From Tyto alba (lineage: Eukaryota > Chordata > Aves > Strigiformes > Tytonidae): a DNA stretch of 64,000 bases. Under the pieces are notes generated by a model that was not told the origin of the DNA, did not search any database, and worked only from the letters and a program-made list of their open reading frames with translations. Shown here piece by piece: positions 1 to 14,128 of this stretch. Location: positions 9,417,777-9,481,776 of the forward strand of contig NW_024881303.1 of NCBI RefSeq assembly GCF_018691265.1, read 5' to 3'. Positions within the stretch are counted from its first letter, which is position 1, and every line of letters begins with the position of its first letter. The position numbers were made by a program, and so were the translations under genes.

Positions 1-3000
1 AAACAAACAAAAAGTTAACTTTTCCTCACTACAATATGGCATGAATTATTTTACCAAGATTAATACTCAAACTAGGAGAGCTGTCATGTGAAGCTTCTTA
101 TTTCTTGATGTTTCCACACATTGCCAGACTGGATAGCTGGCAGTCATTATGTGGTTCTAACTGCAGTTCTTTCACCATGGCTGGGTAAAGTATTGGAAAG
201 TTATAGCAGTTTGTTGCAAAACTTGAAGTACTGCTTGTTCACATAATATTTAACAGCATCTACATAATTAGTTTTAAATTGGCCAGTGTGCTGTAACTTA
301 GTCATTTATGTAAGCGCTGTTCCATTACCCACTGATGCTTCTGGTGTGCTGTCTGATTTCAGTTTTACCTTGCTGCAGTTGTTACTAAATACAGGATTAA
401 ACATACTGAGATAACTTTTACATCTTGTCTTGGAAGATATATGCAGAGAATTTAACTTTTTCTTCTGATGTTGAATTTCCAATTTATTGTGAGTCGGAAA
501 TTTCTGCCCAGCATTTTCCTCTTCCTCCAATGCAACACAACGATAGATTGAACAAACCCACTGCCATGTTTAGGATATGCAGGAACCAAGGGAACTTGCT
601 CATCCGCTCTAGAGCAGCCCATCTCCTCCTCTTCTCTCATACCAGACCCCTTCTTTGTGATCCAGAAAGAAGTAAGGGATGAAGCCACCGACTTTTACAT
701 ACATTTTCCTCACCCCCCATGTTTTACACTTGACATGTGTGCTGCTACAGAGGTCAGGTGGGAAGGTACAGAGTATAGTGTAGCATGTCCATCTCCCAAG
801 TGCAGATACAAGTGGAGAACCCCTCACCCCAGGTGCTCTTTCAAGTCATTGCTTGGCTCAGCAGTTGTCAGAAACTGTACACAAATAGAAATCTTTCCAT
901 CTGAGCAGGACTGGGATAGCTGGCAAGGGAAGGGTACGAGGAGGCTCTTATAGCCCACAGCGTGGGGTGGTGAAATAGGTTTGAAATCTGTATTCATACT
1001 CAGAGTTGAGTGCAACCTTGCTGAATTGGAGTACTGGAAGATGCTTGGACATTGAGAGCTCTCTCAGCCCCTATACAGAATAGAAGTGCTGGGCATGTAT
1101 TTAATAGCCTGTTGTCTCTTTATTCAGAAACAGTTTTAGATGTAGTATTTATGTGAAAGAAATAGATGCTACTTTACAGCATGGAGTTCTTTTAAGAAGT
1201 TCACAACATATTTAATCTGAGTGCTTTGAGATCTGAAGCATGAAGGGTGTACATACAAATTTGGAAGTGGAATGAAGTGGCTGGCATATTTATTTTATAA
1301 GGTTATCTTTGCTTGTCTAGAGTGGTGACGTGGTAGTTGTAATAGAAAAATGGCTTTGCACACTTCTGCATGGATTTTATCGTGCAGCAGTAAAGAAACA
1401 AAATAATTTGGAATCCTAACTAAAACTATTGTTGCTGAAGTTAGGTGAGACAATTGTCGGATTAAAGCTGTAATTTAATCAATCAGTCATCTGATGAATT
1501 AATAATGGAGATTAAAGTAAACAATAAATCAAATTATTAGATGAAGAGGAACAAGACAGAGATCAGGGTGGTTTAAAACATATGACTGGTTATTACAAGG
1601 CAGCATCATCTACTGCCTGGCTCCTGGATGCAGAGATGGGCTCTTCCAATTTGGCCTTTAGTAAGTCAATTTAAGGGTTAATTCTCTGCCTAAACGTGCT
1701 ACTTAATTGAAGGTGCTTTAGACTCTTGTTCATTTTCCTGCCAAATGAATTATTTGCGAGAAGTATTGGCTTAAAAAAATGATATGCAAATATAACACAT
1801 CTTAAATATGCTTGCACTTTATTCATACCTTTTGAAATATTACAAAAAAAAAAAAATGATGGGAACAGAGTACAAGAAAGGTGAATTCCTTTGTGTAGGT
1901 TGGTTGTGTAACAAGGTGGGTAGGAGAGCTGCTCAGGTTGCTCATCTCACTGAAGGATGCCTACTGCTGGCTTTCTCTGGGTACTCGTAAGTCAGGGTAC
2001 CTCCTGGGGTCTCTCTTCCACCTCCTCTTCCTCTGGACAGTGTCCAGGAGATTAGGATCATTAATGGCTCTCAGTGATGTGGTAGTGCAAAAACCTACCT
2101 TTTGCTTACATGTTCATTCATGATACTGCCTCTGCCATACCTCTTCAGATCTTCCAAACACATTGGTGAAACAAGAACGTCTTTTGCCTATAGCATGGTC
2201 TAGTACAAATGTGATTTTGACTTTTGGGCAATCTGGAATATAAAAAAATATTGGGCCTTATTGTCAGATTTTATAGAACTTTTTTTTTTTAAGTCAGAAC
2301 ACATATACTCCAAAAGTATAAGAGAAAAACTTGCTGAAAAAGCTTCAGTCTCATCATGGGAAAAGTTCAGAGTACATATACCTTAAATTCCCTTAAATCC
2401 CTGTAGGAATAGAACTATTTTTTATCCATGCATCCGTATGTTCATTTCCGTGTTATTTCTTAAAATATTCTTGTTCCTTTTCACCAGAAAAGTTAAATAA
2501 TGAAATTAATTAAATAATCTAGTTTAACTGCATTGCATACATAATCCTGTATGGCTCAAATAGACTGTGTCATATATTTATTGAAAATATACCTAAATAC
2601 TGGTTCATCAACTCTGAAAGCATGAAATGTCAATACTTAATTCTGTTCTATTAAAAAACAGACAAACAAACAAAAAAGATAACAGAGGAAGGGGAAGCCA
2701 TGAAGGGAAAAAATGACAAAGAATGGGCTAATTAAGGATTTAAAGCCACTGGGGTCGAGGTATTTTTTTTTTTTTTTTGCAATGAGTGAACTGAATTGAA
2801 TGTAAAGTGTGGTGTGTATAAGCCATAAGAAATCATAATTTCTGTATAATGCAGAGTAATTTACTGGCAAGTGACTGACTAGCTAGAGGGGTCTTGCCTG
2901 GAAGGGAAAGGTTTCTGTAAACATAAACCTCATCTCGCTGACCTTTGCCGACCCTGGCTGCCTCTTTCGTAATCTAACCTGAAGAGATTAGAAAAACCCA

Positions 3001-3394
3001 TAACATCAAAAGGAACTGTAGACACTATTGTCTCCCAGAGCCCCATTGTGTTTAGGAGTGATTTATCAGGAGGCAGCAGCCTGCTCCTGCTCCGGAGCCT
3101 TCACCCGCTGGCACTGACAATGGAGCCGTGGCCGCAGGTCAGGCTGGGATCTCCAGCCCTGCCTTGGAAAAACAACGTGATGGATGGGAAACCCGACTCC
3201 GGGATTCATTTGCCCAAACTTGTTCGGAACATTTGCTGGCTTTACCGAATCACGTTTTTCAGGTGCTTCCTGTATTTTATCCAGGAGTGGATAAATAACA
3301 TTTATTTTGTTCAACTACAGAAGACACGAATGTAATTAAGTCACATTGAAAGTTTGTCTTTCAGATCATGGTAATCTTCAGGCATTGGATTTTT

Positions 3395-3431
<37 letters not shown>

Positions 3432-6400
3432 ATTTGTGTATATATACATAAATGCAAATTTTACAGAAAAAGTTCTTTAAATAGCTGTAGGAGGAAAATG
3501 CAATTTTTATGCATTTATTTCTATCTCATTGGGAGAATTGACAGAGAACATTTCTAAGATCCAATGATTACTAGGCTGTACTTTTCTATTAGCTTTGGGT
3601 TGCAATTTAAAATTACTCCTTAAAACATAAGGAGGTCTCAAATTATGAAGCAGTAGGAAATCCTGAGATCCAAGGCATTGAGTGGGCTTGCAGTATAGTA
3701 TATATTCATTATTTTGTTGCCACTTAGGTAGCTCACAGGTATTAAGCACAGCTTTATATTAACTTTTCGGTGAAGACCAGACACTAGAAAACTCAAGTTT
3801 ATGGTTCAGCATTTGCTGATAGGATTTACAACTCAGGGAAGTGCAGATTTAAGGTATTTTTTTGCAGAGTACTTGAAAGAGACCAGCCACAGTAACAGAT
3901 GCATTTTTGTCTAAATTACTTTCCCTCTCTTTTCAATTTCAATATCTGCTGATTTCATTTTAAAACTAATTTTAAACCAAACGAAATAGCTAGGTTTTTT
4001 TCTAGCACAGTAATCAAGACCATTAATGCCCTACCGCTTTACAGACCACAGTTTTAAGAGCTGATGTTTGTGGTGCTGGGTGCTGGGCAGGGCGCTGGGC
4101 GTACACTGCAGGAGACACAGTGGAGCTGGGGGTATCCGTATTAGGCTCTACTTTCAAGTAATTTTAAAGGTTGATCAAGATTTTCAAGCTTTTGTTAGAA
4201 GACTTACCTTCTACTGAAGCACTCTCAACAGCAGAGCTCCTCTCGTCTGTGCACTGTGCGCCACATCACAGCTCCAGAGATATCTGGCCAGCTTCCAGTT
4301 TAAATTCACTTAATAGGGTAAATCTGAAATGATTTAAAGACTCTCAATTTACCACCATAACCAAAGGGTCAAAACCAGGAGCTGCTGAAGCAATAATGTT
4401 TAAGAGGTTTTAAAGAGGAATTTAAACGTAGCTGCTTTTAAAATGTCATTAAGATGAGATAGGGAAAGCTTTAGGTAAGTGATTTCAATCACCCAAGTCT
4501 TCTATTAATGGATGACCTTAGGATTTTCTGTACTGTAACATACCTAGGACTGGGTTTTGTCCCACTGACCTCAGTGGACTTTGGTTCACACTGTCAAATG
4601 GTGGAGCAATGTGTATTTTGATATGTATACTGGCATCGCAAAGAATTGTGAGACTCAGTCCCTAATGAGTCAGGTCATTGCCTGAGTGGATGTTCTCAGG
4701 CTTTGTGCATGCTTTTGGAAAGAAATGGTAAAACAATCTGCTTAAGAACATCTGAATTTTTGCCAATTTGTGCTAAAGCTTTCCCTGATAAGTTACCAAT
4801 CATGCTGCCTATCACTATTGATGCAAATATTTTCCTTTCTTTTCTTCTGTGAGACATTTTTTAGGATGGGCATCACCCTTGTGTTTAACGATCTTGCCTT
4901 TCTTCAGCTCTTATCAAGCGTATCTCAGTGTTATTTATTGTCTTTCTGTCTAAGTTAGGCTCTTAGGTACTGTTTTGACTGCAGTCTTTTTCAACATCTA
5001 GAAAAAGAACCTTTCATTTAGCACGAAAAGGAAAAAATAGCTGTGTTTTTCTTTTCCTTAGAACTTCAAAAGCACAAAAAAAAAAAAAAGATTAAATAGG
5101 AAAATAGAGAAAAAAATAATTCAGAAACATTGAAAGGTGCTCACTGATTAAACTGTAGGGAAAATTCACATATCTATCATTTGGCCTACTGAAGATCAAT
5201 ACTACGAGACTAATCTATGATGCTGCAGCAGTCTATAATAATTCTAACATATTCTCTTTCAGAGTATTATTACTGGAATAAAAATTGCTGGTTTTAAATT
5301 TTGAAGATATCGGGATACTCATCCTACCATTCATTATTTCATAAAATGGATCAACGGTGTTCTCTGTGTGCACACACAGTTCGATATTCTTTCAGAATTA
5401 TATTGAAGGGTGATCATGCTGTTCCAGTGATCCTATCCAGCATAGTTACACTTGGATGGATGCCCAAAAAGCAAGCAATAAAAAAAAAAAAAAAACAAAA
5501 CAACAAAAAAACCCAAACCAAAATGTGACTGCTTCATGTCTGATGCTCAGTGGTACAAAGGTGTCGTCTCTCTCAGTTGGATGATGAAGAGAAGACAAAG
5601 GATTGTCTGTGTCAGCATGATTTTGCCCAATGAGAGTTTCAAAACCATCTTGAAAGTTTTTTGTGTTCACTTGTGGTCTTTGTAAGTCAGATACTGGGAG
5701 TTTGTAATTTGCTGAGGAGGGAGAAGCATCTTTAGTAATGTATTTATTGCTGTACTGATAGAGAAGTTACAAAATTTGGGCTAATCATAATTTCCTGTGT
5801 CTCCTTAAGTGGATTCGAAATGGCTCATTTGCTCTTGTGCTGTAGTAACTTCTGTCATTTACTCTTTTTTCTTTTAAGTAACTGAATGCCATATTGCCTC
5901 TAAATTGGGAAACTGTTAGATTTCCTTAGCCTAATCTCAGAGTCTTGTTTTTGCAGTTATCTTTAGAAACACTGATGTACAATAGTCAGTGAAAGCAAAA
6001 AGACACAATTCTTACTGGGGCTGGATTTGGAAGCCTCTGTTAAAAATACGGTTGTAAAGCAACCTGTACCATAAGGAGTGGAAGTAGTGAAGTCTGGTTT
6101 TCTACCAGTTGCCAACCTTTTTCCCTTGGTCGTTCCCTCCCTCCCCTGGAGCAAGAGCCCCAGCAATCCCCTGTGAGCCCTTCCTGCAAGCAGAGATGGG
6201 TTTCTGGTGCGAGGCATGTAGCTGTCAGCGAGCTGATACCTCCGTAGGATGGGGTCAACTCTTTCCCCTTTGGTGGGGGAAATCCTTTGGGTCTCCTCTT
6301 CCTACTTATGATTTTCACAAAGGACATAGGAACAGGGTTATTTTTGTGACTTTTACCTCAGTTGGTTTTTGTGGTCCCCAAACATTTCGAGAGGTTGGAG

Positions 6401-9400
6401 TGGAGTGAAAGAGAGATGGATGGATTGTCAACATGTTGCATAGTTATCATTTTATAGTTATCTTTTCCATACAATGGAGAGTGCACCTTGTGTGTTTAGG
6501 CAAAGACTTGAAAATAAGGAATTAATTTCTATTACAAAGTAGCTGATTTAATAGGACTTTTGGAGCTTTCAGTGGTGGGTTTTTTTGGTTTTGTTTTTGT
6601 TTTTTTCCCCAACAGAGCTACTATCTAAATATCTTCTAACATTTAATAACTGTTGTTCTTTTGAGCAATTTTCAGTGTGAATCCAAAACCACAGCATTGC
6701 TAGGGAAAAAAAATAATCTTTAGCCCTCAAAAATGCCTAAATTAAAGTTGCCCAGTATCAGCAATGAATACCTAGGTGTGATGCATTTTATCAACTTTGC
6801 TTGTAGCGAACCAAAGGGAGTTTGTCATAACACAAGTCGCTTATTGATGACACAGTTGTCTGTGATTGATTAAAAGTGGCAGATTTATTTCAGCTTCAAC
6901 TCTTTCCATTAGCATTCCTATCGACCATCTGGCAGTAGAAAACCTCACTTGTGAGATAGAGTAGGATCTTGTTAAAAAAATTACAAGATTTCTTGGGGCC
7001 TTTTTTTTGCCAGTGTTCTGATGAGCCAGAAAGTTGTCACTTTTAGTGACAGTTCTTACTGCCTGAAAAGGTTGAGACTGATGCTGGGTCAGCCTGTGAC
7101 TTGTTTTTACTGGTTTTTAATTATTGCCTTGATCGCAGCAAACATTTAGTTAATGGTTATGCAAGTATCATTTTGTGGGCTTTGTAGCTCTTTCATAGCA
7201 TTCGGTTGTTAGCTAGAGTGAGAAGGAACTTGTTGCTGTTTAAGTGGGAGGAATGGAGCAAACCTTTTTCAAAATGGTACTACAGAAAACTAGAACTTTC
7301 CCTGAATTAGTTGATTATGAAAATGTAATATCATAATCAAAATAATTTGACTGTGCTTAAGATACCTGAATCAAATCGTTGAAGATCATGTACCAAGGAA
7401 GGATGCTTAAGGGGCAAAAATGAATTCTAAATCAATTGTGATGTTCCAAAATGTGGAGTTGTCTGTATGTCCATTAAATGGTAGATATATGCACTGATAT
7501 GAGAGAAATATGGAGCTGGCATATAATGGGTGATGAAACCTCGGGTCATTTAGTGGAGTTCCTGCAATGGTACAGTGAATTGCATCACGATCTGAAACGC
7601 AGCAGCTGCTCTGGCCCTACTGTCCTCTGATGAGTAATAGTGTATCAGGGCTATCTTCGGTAAACAGCTTTATGGGGCTTTTCTGCTGCAGTGTTTGGCG
7701 CTTGGAATTGTAATGCTGTCTCTGGCTTCCCAAATGCAGTATCCCCTTCTTCCCAGGAATACACTAATTCAAAATAAAAGCATGAAATCTTGTGGTTAGG
7801 AGTCCTTATATCTAGATTTTATAGGGGACATTGTAAAGATTAATGTTATCTGTGTGTTGCAGAGAGGAGAGTTACGGACAGAGAAAACATATTCTACATG
7901 AATTTCCCTGTATCTGCAAGATTTGTTTAAAACAGTGCTTTTAAGTCTTTGTTAAAGATACGTTTTTGAGGGGGGAAGGTTTGAAAGAAATATTTCCATT
8001 TCTCAGAGTGTGATAGATTTCTGTCCGGGATCTCCAGGGCTTGACCTTGGTGGCTGTAAATATTTTAAATGGTTCCATGGATGTTTCAAGCTTGTGGCTT
8101 GTTGAGGCGTAATGCACAAGGGACTTCTTCCTAAATGGGCTCGTTGTTGCACTTAGACTCACACAAACATTGCAGCAAGTGAAGGTGTTAAAAAAATATG
8201 CATGAAGGTCAAAGTGGCAGGTCTTATTAGGAGATTACTGGCAATAGTTGTCTTGACGAATAATCACCTAACAATTTATTCTCAATTTTATATTCGATTT
8301 TGGAAATTGTGTTGAGCCAGCATTAAGATTACATAGATGGTAGTTACTTGTGCAGTGTTTAGCATTAGAAAGGAGATGAATCCCTTCTGGTTTTATTTTG
8401 CATCATTAGTAATGTTTATGCTGGGGGAGTATGCAATTTCTGAAAATGAAATGGTTTTGGATGATTATCAGGGATTATCTGAAACACATACATAATGTAT
8501 AGTGTAATTCATTTGAAAGTCACCTATGTTATCCTTTTCTTGGTCTGAAGTAAGATAATATTGGAGTAAAAATTGGGAGGAAATTTATTCAGCCACTTGA
8601 AGACATTTTGTGGAGGCATAAGATTTAAGTGTCTCTCAAAAAGTGCTTTTCTTGACCGCTGTTTTAATTGTGCCATCACATCTGTGAAAGAGCATTATCA
8701 TATTCTTTTATATGGGCACATGTCAAAGCGTTATTCACTTCCAACCATCCGTAGACTGTTTGATACAAATGCTTCAAAAATTGAGCTAATAGACAAGGTA
8801 CCATCCTTGTATCAGAAAGCTTCTTAGATTTCCTCACCTGCAGGTTTATTTGTCCTACTTACTATGTTTTCTTTCAGAAACAATACCTTTTGGCAGCTCC
8901 TGTTGTATTCATACCATTTTTTGGATAACTGGCCAGGCTTACACACACCACCATCTCATTGCACTCTTCTAGATCCCTTGCCAGTTGTCTGCTTGAACAC
9001 CATCTGTTCCTGGCAGGAGTTACCTTCAAATACCTAACAAAACAGGTCATGGGAAAATCCGAAATCTTCCAGGAGCTAATGGTGTTAACCTACTCTGCTT
9101 CTCTAACACCATTTGCATTTTCCTCATAGCACTTCAGGAAACTTGGACTATTTAGGCAGATTCTCTTGCACCAAGATCTTTCCTTTTGAGGAGTACCATG
9201 TCTGCCTAAGCAAACAGTGAGGACGGTGCTAACTTGCAAGAAGATATTTTGTGGAAAGCTCAAACAATGTGTGAAATCCAGTCCTGCTTCATAATGAGAT
9301 GGAGAACTGTGCTAATGAAATCTGCAGGAGACAATAAAGTGAGTCATACAGCAAAGACGACTGAAAACGGCTGTGCAAAGCAGTGCCACTAAGAAAAAAA

Positions 9401-9520
9401 AATATAACTGAGAGCAGGAAATAAAAAAGCATCTTGGAAAAAATCCAGGCTAATGCATCCAAAGAAATATAATCTGAAATGCAGACATACATGGGAGCAG
9501 AGGCTGTAAAAGCCATAAAG
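1..9520. other. Non-coding DNA, probably intron of the + strand gene
   Basis: I see no exon that I can support here. The sequence is AT-rich with many short homopolymer runs, for example a 16-T run at 2763-2778 and A-rich stretches at 1844-1856 and 5477-5513. There is a TA/TG dinucleotide repeat at 3395-3432 and a small GC-richer pocket at about 3030-3250. The open frames are short (under 100 codons), overlap on opposite strands and show no recognisable domains. Assignment to an intron is an inference: the first visible coding exon downstream (26067) starts inside a codon, so the gene must begin further upstream, probably beyond this window. Confidence 0.5.
3395..3432. repeat. (TA)n-(TG)n compound microsatellite
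   Basis: About 23 bases of alternating T and A run directly into about 15 bases of alternating T and G. A shorter TA patch follows about 10 bases later. Repeats of this kind are common in vertebrate introns and are usually length-polymorphic. Nothing suggests a function. Confidence 0.9.
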
Positions 9521-9529
9521 CCAAAAGAG

Positions 9530-9600
9530 ATACAGAGATAGTGGACCGCAAATTAGATATGAGGCTCTACAAAAGGACCAATTTGGGCCACGTGTTGGAG
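9530..9600 (+). mobile_element. Possible ancient CR1-type LINE fragment
   Basis: The segment around 9538-9572 (atagtggaccgcaaattag, then atatgag) resembles the part of old CR1 reverse-transcriptase frames where the text reads roughly 'V-D-x-K-L-(N/D)-M-S'. The surrounding purine-rich 9290-9900 region has the texture of a decayed LINE, but I cannot align the rest of it. The limits are therefore arbitrary. It could be chance similarity. Confidence 0.35.
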
Positions 9601-10204
9601 AAGCAGCATGTGACAGATTAAGGAGACATTAAGCCTATCTTGGAGAACCATTCGCTTCTGCGGATGAGAGAGTTGGAGTCATTAGGGTGATTTCAGCAAG
9701 AAACAAAATAGTGGTGATCTGGAGGAAATGCTGAGACGATATCCGTAGTGTGATGATAGGAGTCTACACATACATGAGTGTTCAAGCATTTAGGGCATAG
9801 ATGGGGGAAACAGCAGCATATGGCATGGCAGAACTGAGGAAAAGGCTAATTTCAGTGGGACAGCAGAAGGAAAGTCTCAGTGGTAAGGTTCAGTGCCATG
9901 TTTGAAGACAGCATAGTCAAAATAGAGGTTGAGGGCCAAATACTGAAGTGACATCAGAAGATACTTGTCTCATTTTGGAGCTGTATCTGATTAGATTAAG
10001 TCTGAATATGTTCCTTAAGGCATTCATAGACTTGAAGAAAGGTAAATGTGGTGAAGCATTTCCTCACTCCCGTGGGTCCTCTGTAGCTGGAAGTGAACTT
10101 GAACTATGTCAAAGCAGAGGGTGCTGCATGTCCCAGTCACTAATGGGTGAGAGGCAGGCTGTCCCAGTTTCATCTCTCTGCGTGGGAGTCAGCACCCTCA
10201 GAGG

Positions 10205-10239
10205 TTTTTTGGTTTTTGTTTTTTTTTTTTTTTTTTTTT
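10205..10239. repeat. T-rich tract with a 21-T run
   Basis: A mixed T/G stretch leads into an unbroken run of 21 T at 10219-10239, followed by CCCAG. The polypyrimidine-CAG arrangement imitates a splice acceptor, but I found no convincing exon with a donor after it. Confidence 0.85.
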
Positions 10240-11518
10240 CCCAGCTAATAACACAAGTAGAAGTGCAGAAGGGTTTGAAGACATCTTAACAGAAGTTTGT
10301 AAATCGCTGGGGCCAGTTTTTCCTTCTGCAGGTGTGTAGCTGTCACGGGCTCCTTGGGGCGGGGGGCAGCCGAAAGCTCCTGCCTGTGACCCAGGGGAAA
10401 TGCTGGTGCAAAAGGGAGTTGTCTTGGCCTCTTTCCACTGTTACTTCTGTTGACCCTGATAAAGTGGGTTTAATCCTGAAGAAACAAATCTTCAGCTAAT
10501 TATTTCCCCACTCTGGTTGCCATTCTCACAGAAATTTTATCATTTTAAGTAGGAACAGTTACTTTTACCTTTGTTTGTTTTTTTTTTTAGTGCAGCAAGC
10601 AGAAGGGGACACTAAAATCTAATTTACTGTGATTCTGGACGCAGATCAGTTGTTCATGTTGAAAAGGTTATATGAAAACAGGTTACTTGGTAATTTTGAA
10701 AGCGGTCCAGCTTGCTGCTTAGTAGGATACGTTTTGCAGAGCCTGATAACTCAAACTCTTTTTTCTAATATTAACATTAATTCCCTTACAGCAGTATTAT
10801 AAAGTTGCTTATTTCTCAGTCTTTTTTAATGTGGGAGCCTGTCTGTAAGCACAGCAGACAGCTTATCAGCTCAGCAGCCGCTGCAGCTTGCCAATATCGT
10901 GTTTGGTAAATGCTTGCAGTCAACCTTGAGAGTTTACGGACATCGGCTTGTGTTTCTTTCTGTATTCCTCTGCACTATTTAAACCAGGAGTATTAAAACC
11001 CTTGCTAAATTTAGAGAGAAGAGGGAATCTGCAAATACACCAGCTGTGCCTCCTCCCACAAAAGCTGCATCTCCTGGCCAGTGAGAGCTGGATGTAGCCG
11101 AGGTGCGAGGGGGCTCGGGATTTGGGGGGGCACAGCAGTTCTGTGGGTGCGAAGTGAGCCCAAGGGTAATTGATGACTTTGTCAGAGAAATGGAAAGGGA
11201 GTAAAAGAGTCTCCAAAATAGCACTTCTAATAGCTCAGGGTGGAGTTTTTGTCTCCTTTCAAATGTTTTTGTTTTATTATATCTGACACCAGTCAAGGAG
11301 AGGGAAAGCTCTTTAGCTTTAATGCAAATAAAACAGTAGTGCTTTAGAAAAAATATCTGTTCACTTTATACCTCTAGGCTGATGGTTCTGACAGACCAGA
11401 GAATTTACAAATAAAATTAATCATTAGTTGGGTTTTTTCTTAATCTGTTTAGATGTATCAATCCATCTGAAGCCTGATTTTTGCTTAGGAGGAATAAAAA
11501 ATTACCTAGAACAATAAA

Positions 11519-11563
11519 TCTGTCTGTCTGTCACACTGTTTATCTGTCTATCTATCTATCCCC
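11519..11563. repeat. (TCTG)n/(TCTA)n tetranucleotide microsatellite
   Basis: Three TCTG-type units, a short interruption (cacactgttta), then TCTG and repeated TCTA units ending in CCCC. This is the usual form of an interrupted tetranucleotide microsatellite. Confidence 0.85.
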
Positions 11564-13616
11564 TAAAGACTTTAAAATGTTGTTTTTTATTTCTATACTG
11601 TTGCTGAAAATCAATTGTGACATTTTCTGTTTAGGCTGCTAAAGGTTTTGGCAGATAGAACATGGATTTTGTCTTTTGATGGTGAATTCAATTCAGCATT
11701 TATTGCAAAGTCCTCAAGTGTTTAAACGTGTGGTGATAGACAACTAAAACTCCCGCTGTGCTAAACTCCACCAGGTTTCTCCAGTAGTTCTGCTATTCAA
11801 AAAGAACTGGTACTTGTTTCATCTGTTTTTAATAAATGTGAGGCTTGCACGCTATTTATGTCAGAACTAAAGCAAGCTTTGTGTTGCAGTTTGACATGTA
11901 GAGTCTAACTTTTTAGCTCTTGCTCCTGAAAGACACCTACTCAACTTATGATGATGTTATCCTTTAAACAAGGTGAGGGGCTTGTGCACCATCTTATCTG
12001 AAGCGTGATGTTAAAATGTATACATGAAAGAAAAGCAAAAGCTGGTCTGCAAAAATGCTGGTCGTGCAAGAGAGTACACCCCTGGACTTGCTTACTGGCC
12101 AAGGTGGATACCAGCGTTTGGGAGCAATCAGCTTCGGTTTGGTCTGTCATGCTGTTGCTAAAGCTGGGGAGAGTCTGGCAGAGTCCTCTTTTGAATATTG
12201 GAAAATGAGAGGAGGACAGAGCCAGGTTTCTTGGGTCAGGTATCAGCATCAGGCTCCCATCTGCTGCATCATCTTGGAAAAATTGTTCAGGTGATGTCTA
12301 CAGGAAAGAGTTTGGTGATCATAAGCTCCCGAGCCTGTGCCCTGAGCTTTGTGGGAGCTGTAACACCCTGCAGGCATAATTTTGTGTCTGAGCTAATGTG
12401 CATTAAATACTGTCAGCTGTTCCTGGGGGCCATGGAGGTGTCTCAGGGATCGGTGCGTGGCAGATGAGGGAGGGCTGTTCCAACGTGATTTTGCCAAGCA
12501 CGTTTATTGTGCTGCCAGGAAGAGTGATGGGCCAGGAGCCCAGGGAGTGACCGCTGGGACAGCACTCGCTCAATGACTTCCACATATTTTTTTTGTCAAG
12601 AGATGAGAGAAATCTGCTCCAGGACTCTCTGCGTGGTGCTGCCATTTGGTGAAAATACCACATCACTCTTATGCCATATTTTTTCACTTTCGTCCTGCAA
12701 GATGGATGGGGAATTTGAATGTTTGGACTACTTGCATGGACATCATAATTCGATGGGAAGGTGTGGAGGCGATAAGTAAGTTCAGTATTGGGTGGATCAA
12801 CTTTTGCCATTGTTGGCAATTGTTTTTAGCATCTTTGTGTAAAGTGGGTCCATGGTAGAAGCATCTGTTTTTTTTATGAGGTTCAGTCTGCTTTCTTGTC
12901 CATCCTTTTAAGATTTTCAAATAAGGTATTAATACTCAGAATCCTAAAGGTAACAAAAACCTTAGAGGAGCTTCAGCAGAAATTTCCCCATTGAGGCCAG
13001 GCAAAACATAACACTTCCGAACTAATACATTCTTGCTTTAAGAAGAACGACTGTGAAAGTCCACATCAAAGGGTCATAAATTGCCAGCAAACTAATTTCC
13101 AAATGTCAGTCTATCGTGCACATGTTTAAATTTGATTCAGTTCCTTTAAAACTGTTTACTCTGAAAAGCTTTTTCCATAAAAATATGCACAATGTTTATG
13201 TTAGTATATGGCACTTACATTGAATTTACAACCCCACACCTTTATGCATCTATTTATTTGCTGTAACATTTTACTAACAAACAGAGCAAAGTAACATGGA
13301 GATCCGTGGTGTCATGCTAAAAACCCAAGTGTGAGGTTGCCAAGTATTGATGTTCCCACGATACTTTGTAGACACAAAAAAAATAAGGCAAACTGGAATG
13401 ATGCCGTAGTGCTGATAAAGGAAGTGCAGTGTACGGAGATTAAACAGCTGAAAGGCAGACACTTAGTACAAGTGAGTCTGTGCAGACTGTTGTCTCACTG
13501 GGGCCAAGCACTTCTTAGGCATTTACTGCATATTTTGACCAAGTACAGAACATAGGAAATCTAAACTTAACGCATTCAAGACCAATGGTTCTTAAAAAAG
13601 AGGGGGAGGGTGTCAC

Positions 13617-13635
13617 TTTTTTTTTTTTTTTTTGA
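13617..13635. repeat. Poly-T run
   Basis: Nineteen consecutive T residues. No CR1-like or SINE-like body can be recognised next to it, so it is annotated as simple sequence only. Confidence 0.9.
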
Positions 13636-14105
13636 CACTAGAGGACTTTTTTCTTAACTGATGCTTCAGAAAAGCCTTTAGAGAGCAAAACGAGCGTGGT
13701 GATGAAAAAGAACATAAGCAAACTTGCTCATTAGACTTAGTTAAAGCTAAGTTGGTCATCGATACAAATTTGCATTATTTTCCCGGCATGGCATTTGGTA
13801 ACAACTTTCCTTGGTGTGCTTTTGTTTCAGTTGACATTTGTTTGAATGGCCAAGCGAGTTGGCAAATTTTGTGCTGCTGGTCTTTGAAGTTGTGACTTCA
13901 GCCCAAACAGCCTCCCCTTTGTGTACGGCGGGGAGCCCCTTCCCTTTGGAGAGGGATGCGTGCGACACAAAGCCTAGAAAGGGTCCGTACATACCAACTC
14001 TCACAATGCCTCTTAGCATTTAACCTTAAGTAGATCAGTTCTTGCAGGAATGTTGGTTTATTTTCTGTGTATTTTTAATGCAAGGAGTTAAAGTTCAAAG
14101 TAATT

Positions 14106-14128
14106 AAAAAAAAAAAAAAAAAAAAAAA
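14106..14128. repeat. Poly-A run
   Basis: Twenty-three consecutive A residues. A poly-A run could be the tail of an old retroposed copy on the + strand, but the preceding sequence has no AATAAA close by and nothing I recognise. Confidence 0.9.

Noticed and set aside
4472..4482. GTAAGT donor-like site after ctttag
   Set aside because: The upstream frames close within a few codons and no acceptor bounds a plausible exon.
10205..10260. Polypyrimidine run followed by CCCAG as a splice acceptor
   Set aside because: No open frame with a good donor follows, and the tract is better explained as simple poly-T.
12403..12819. 138-codon minus frame within the presumed intron
   Set aside because: No domain; overlapping frames are open on the + strand; no sign of a separate transcription unit.
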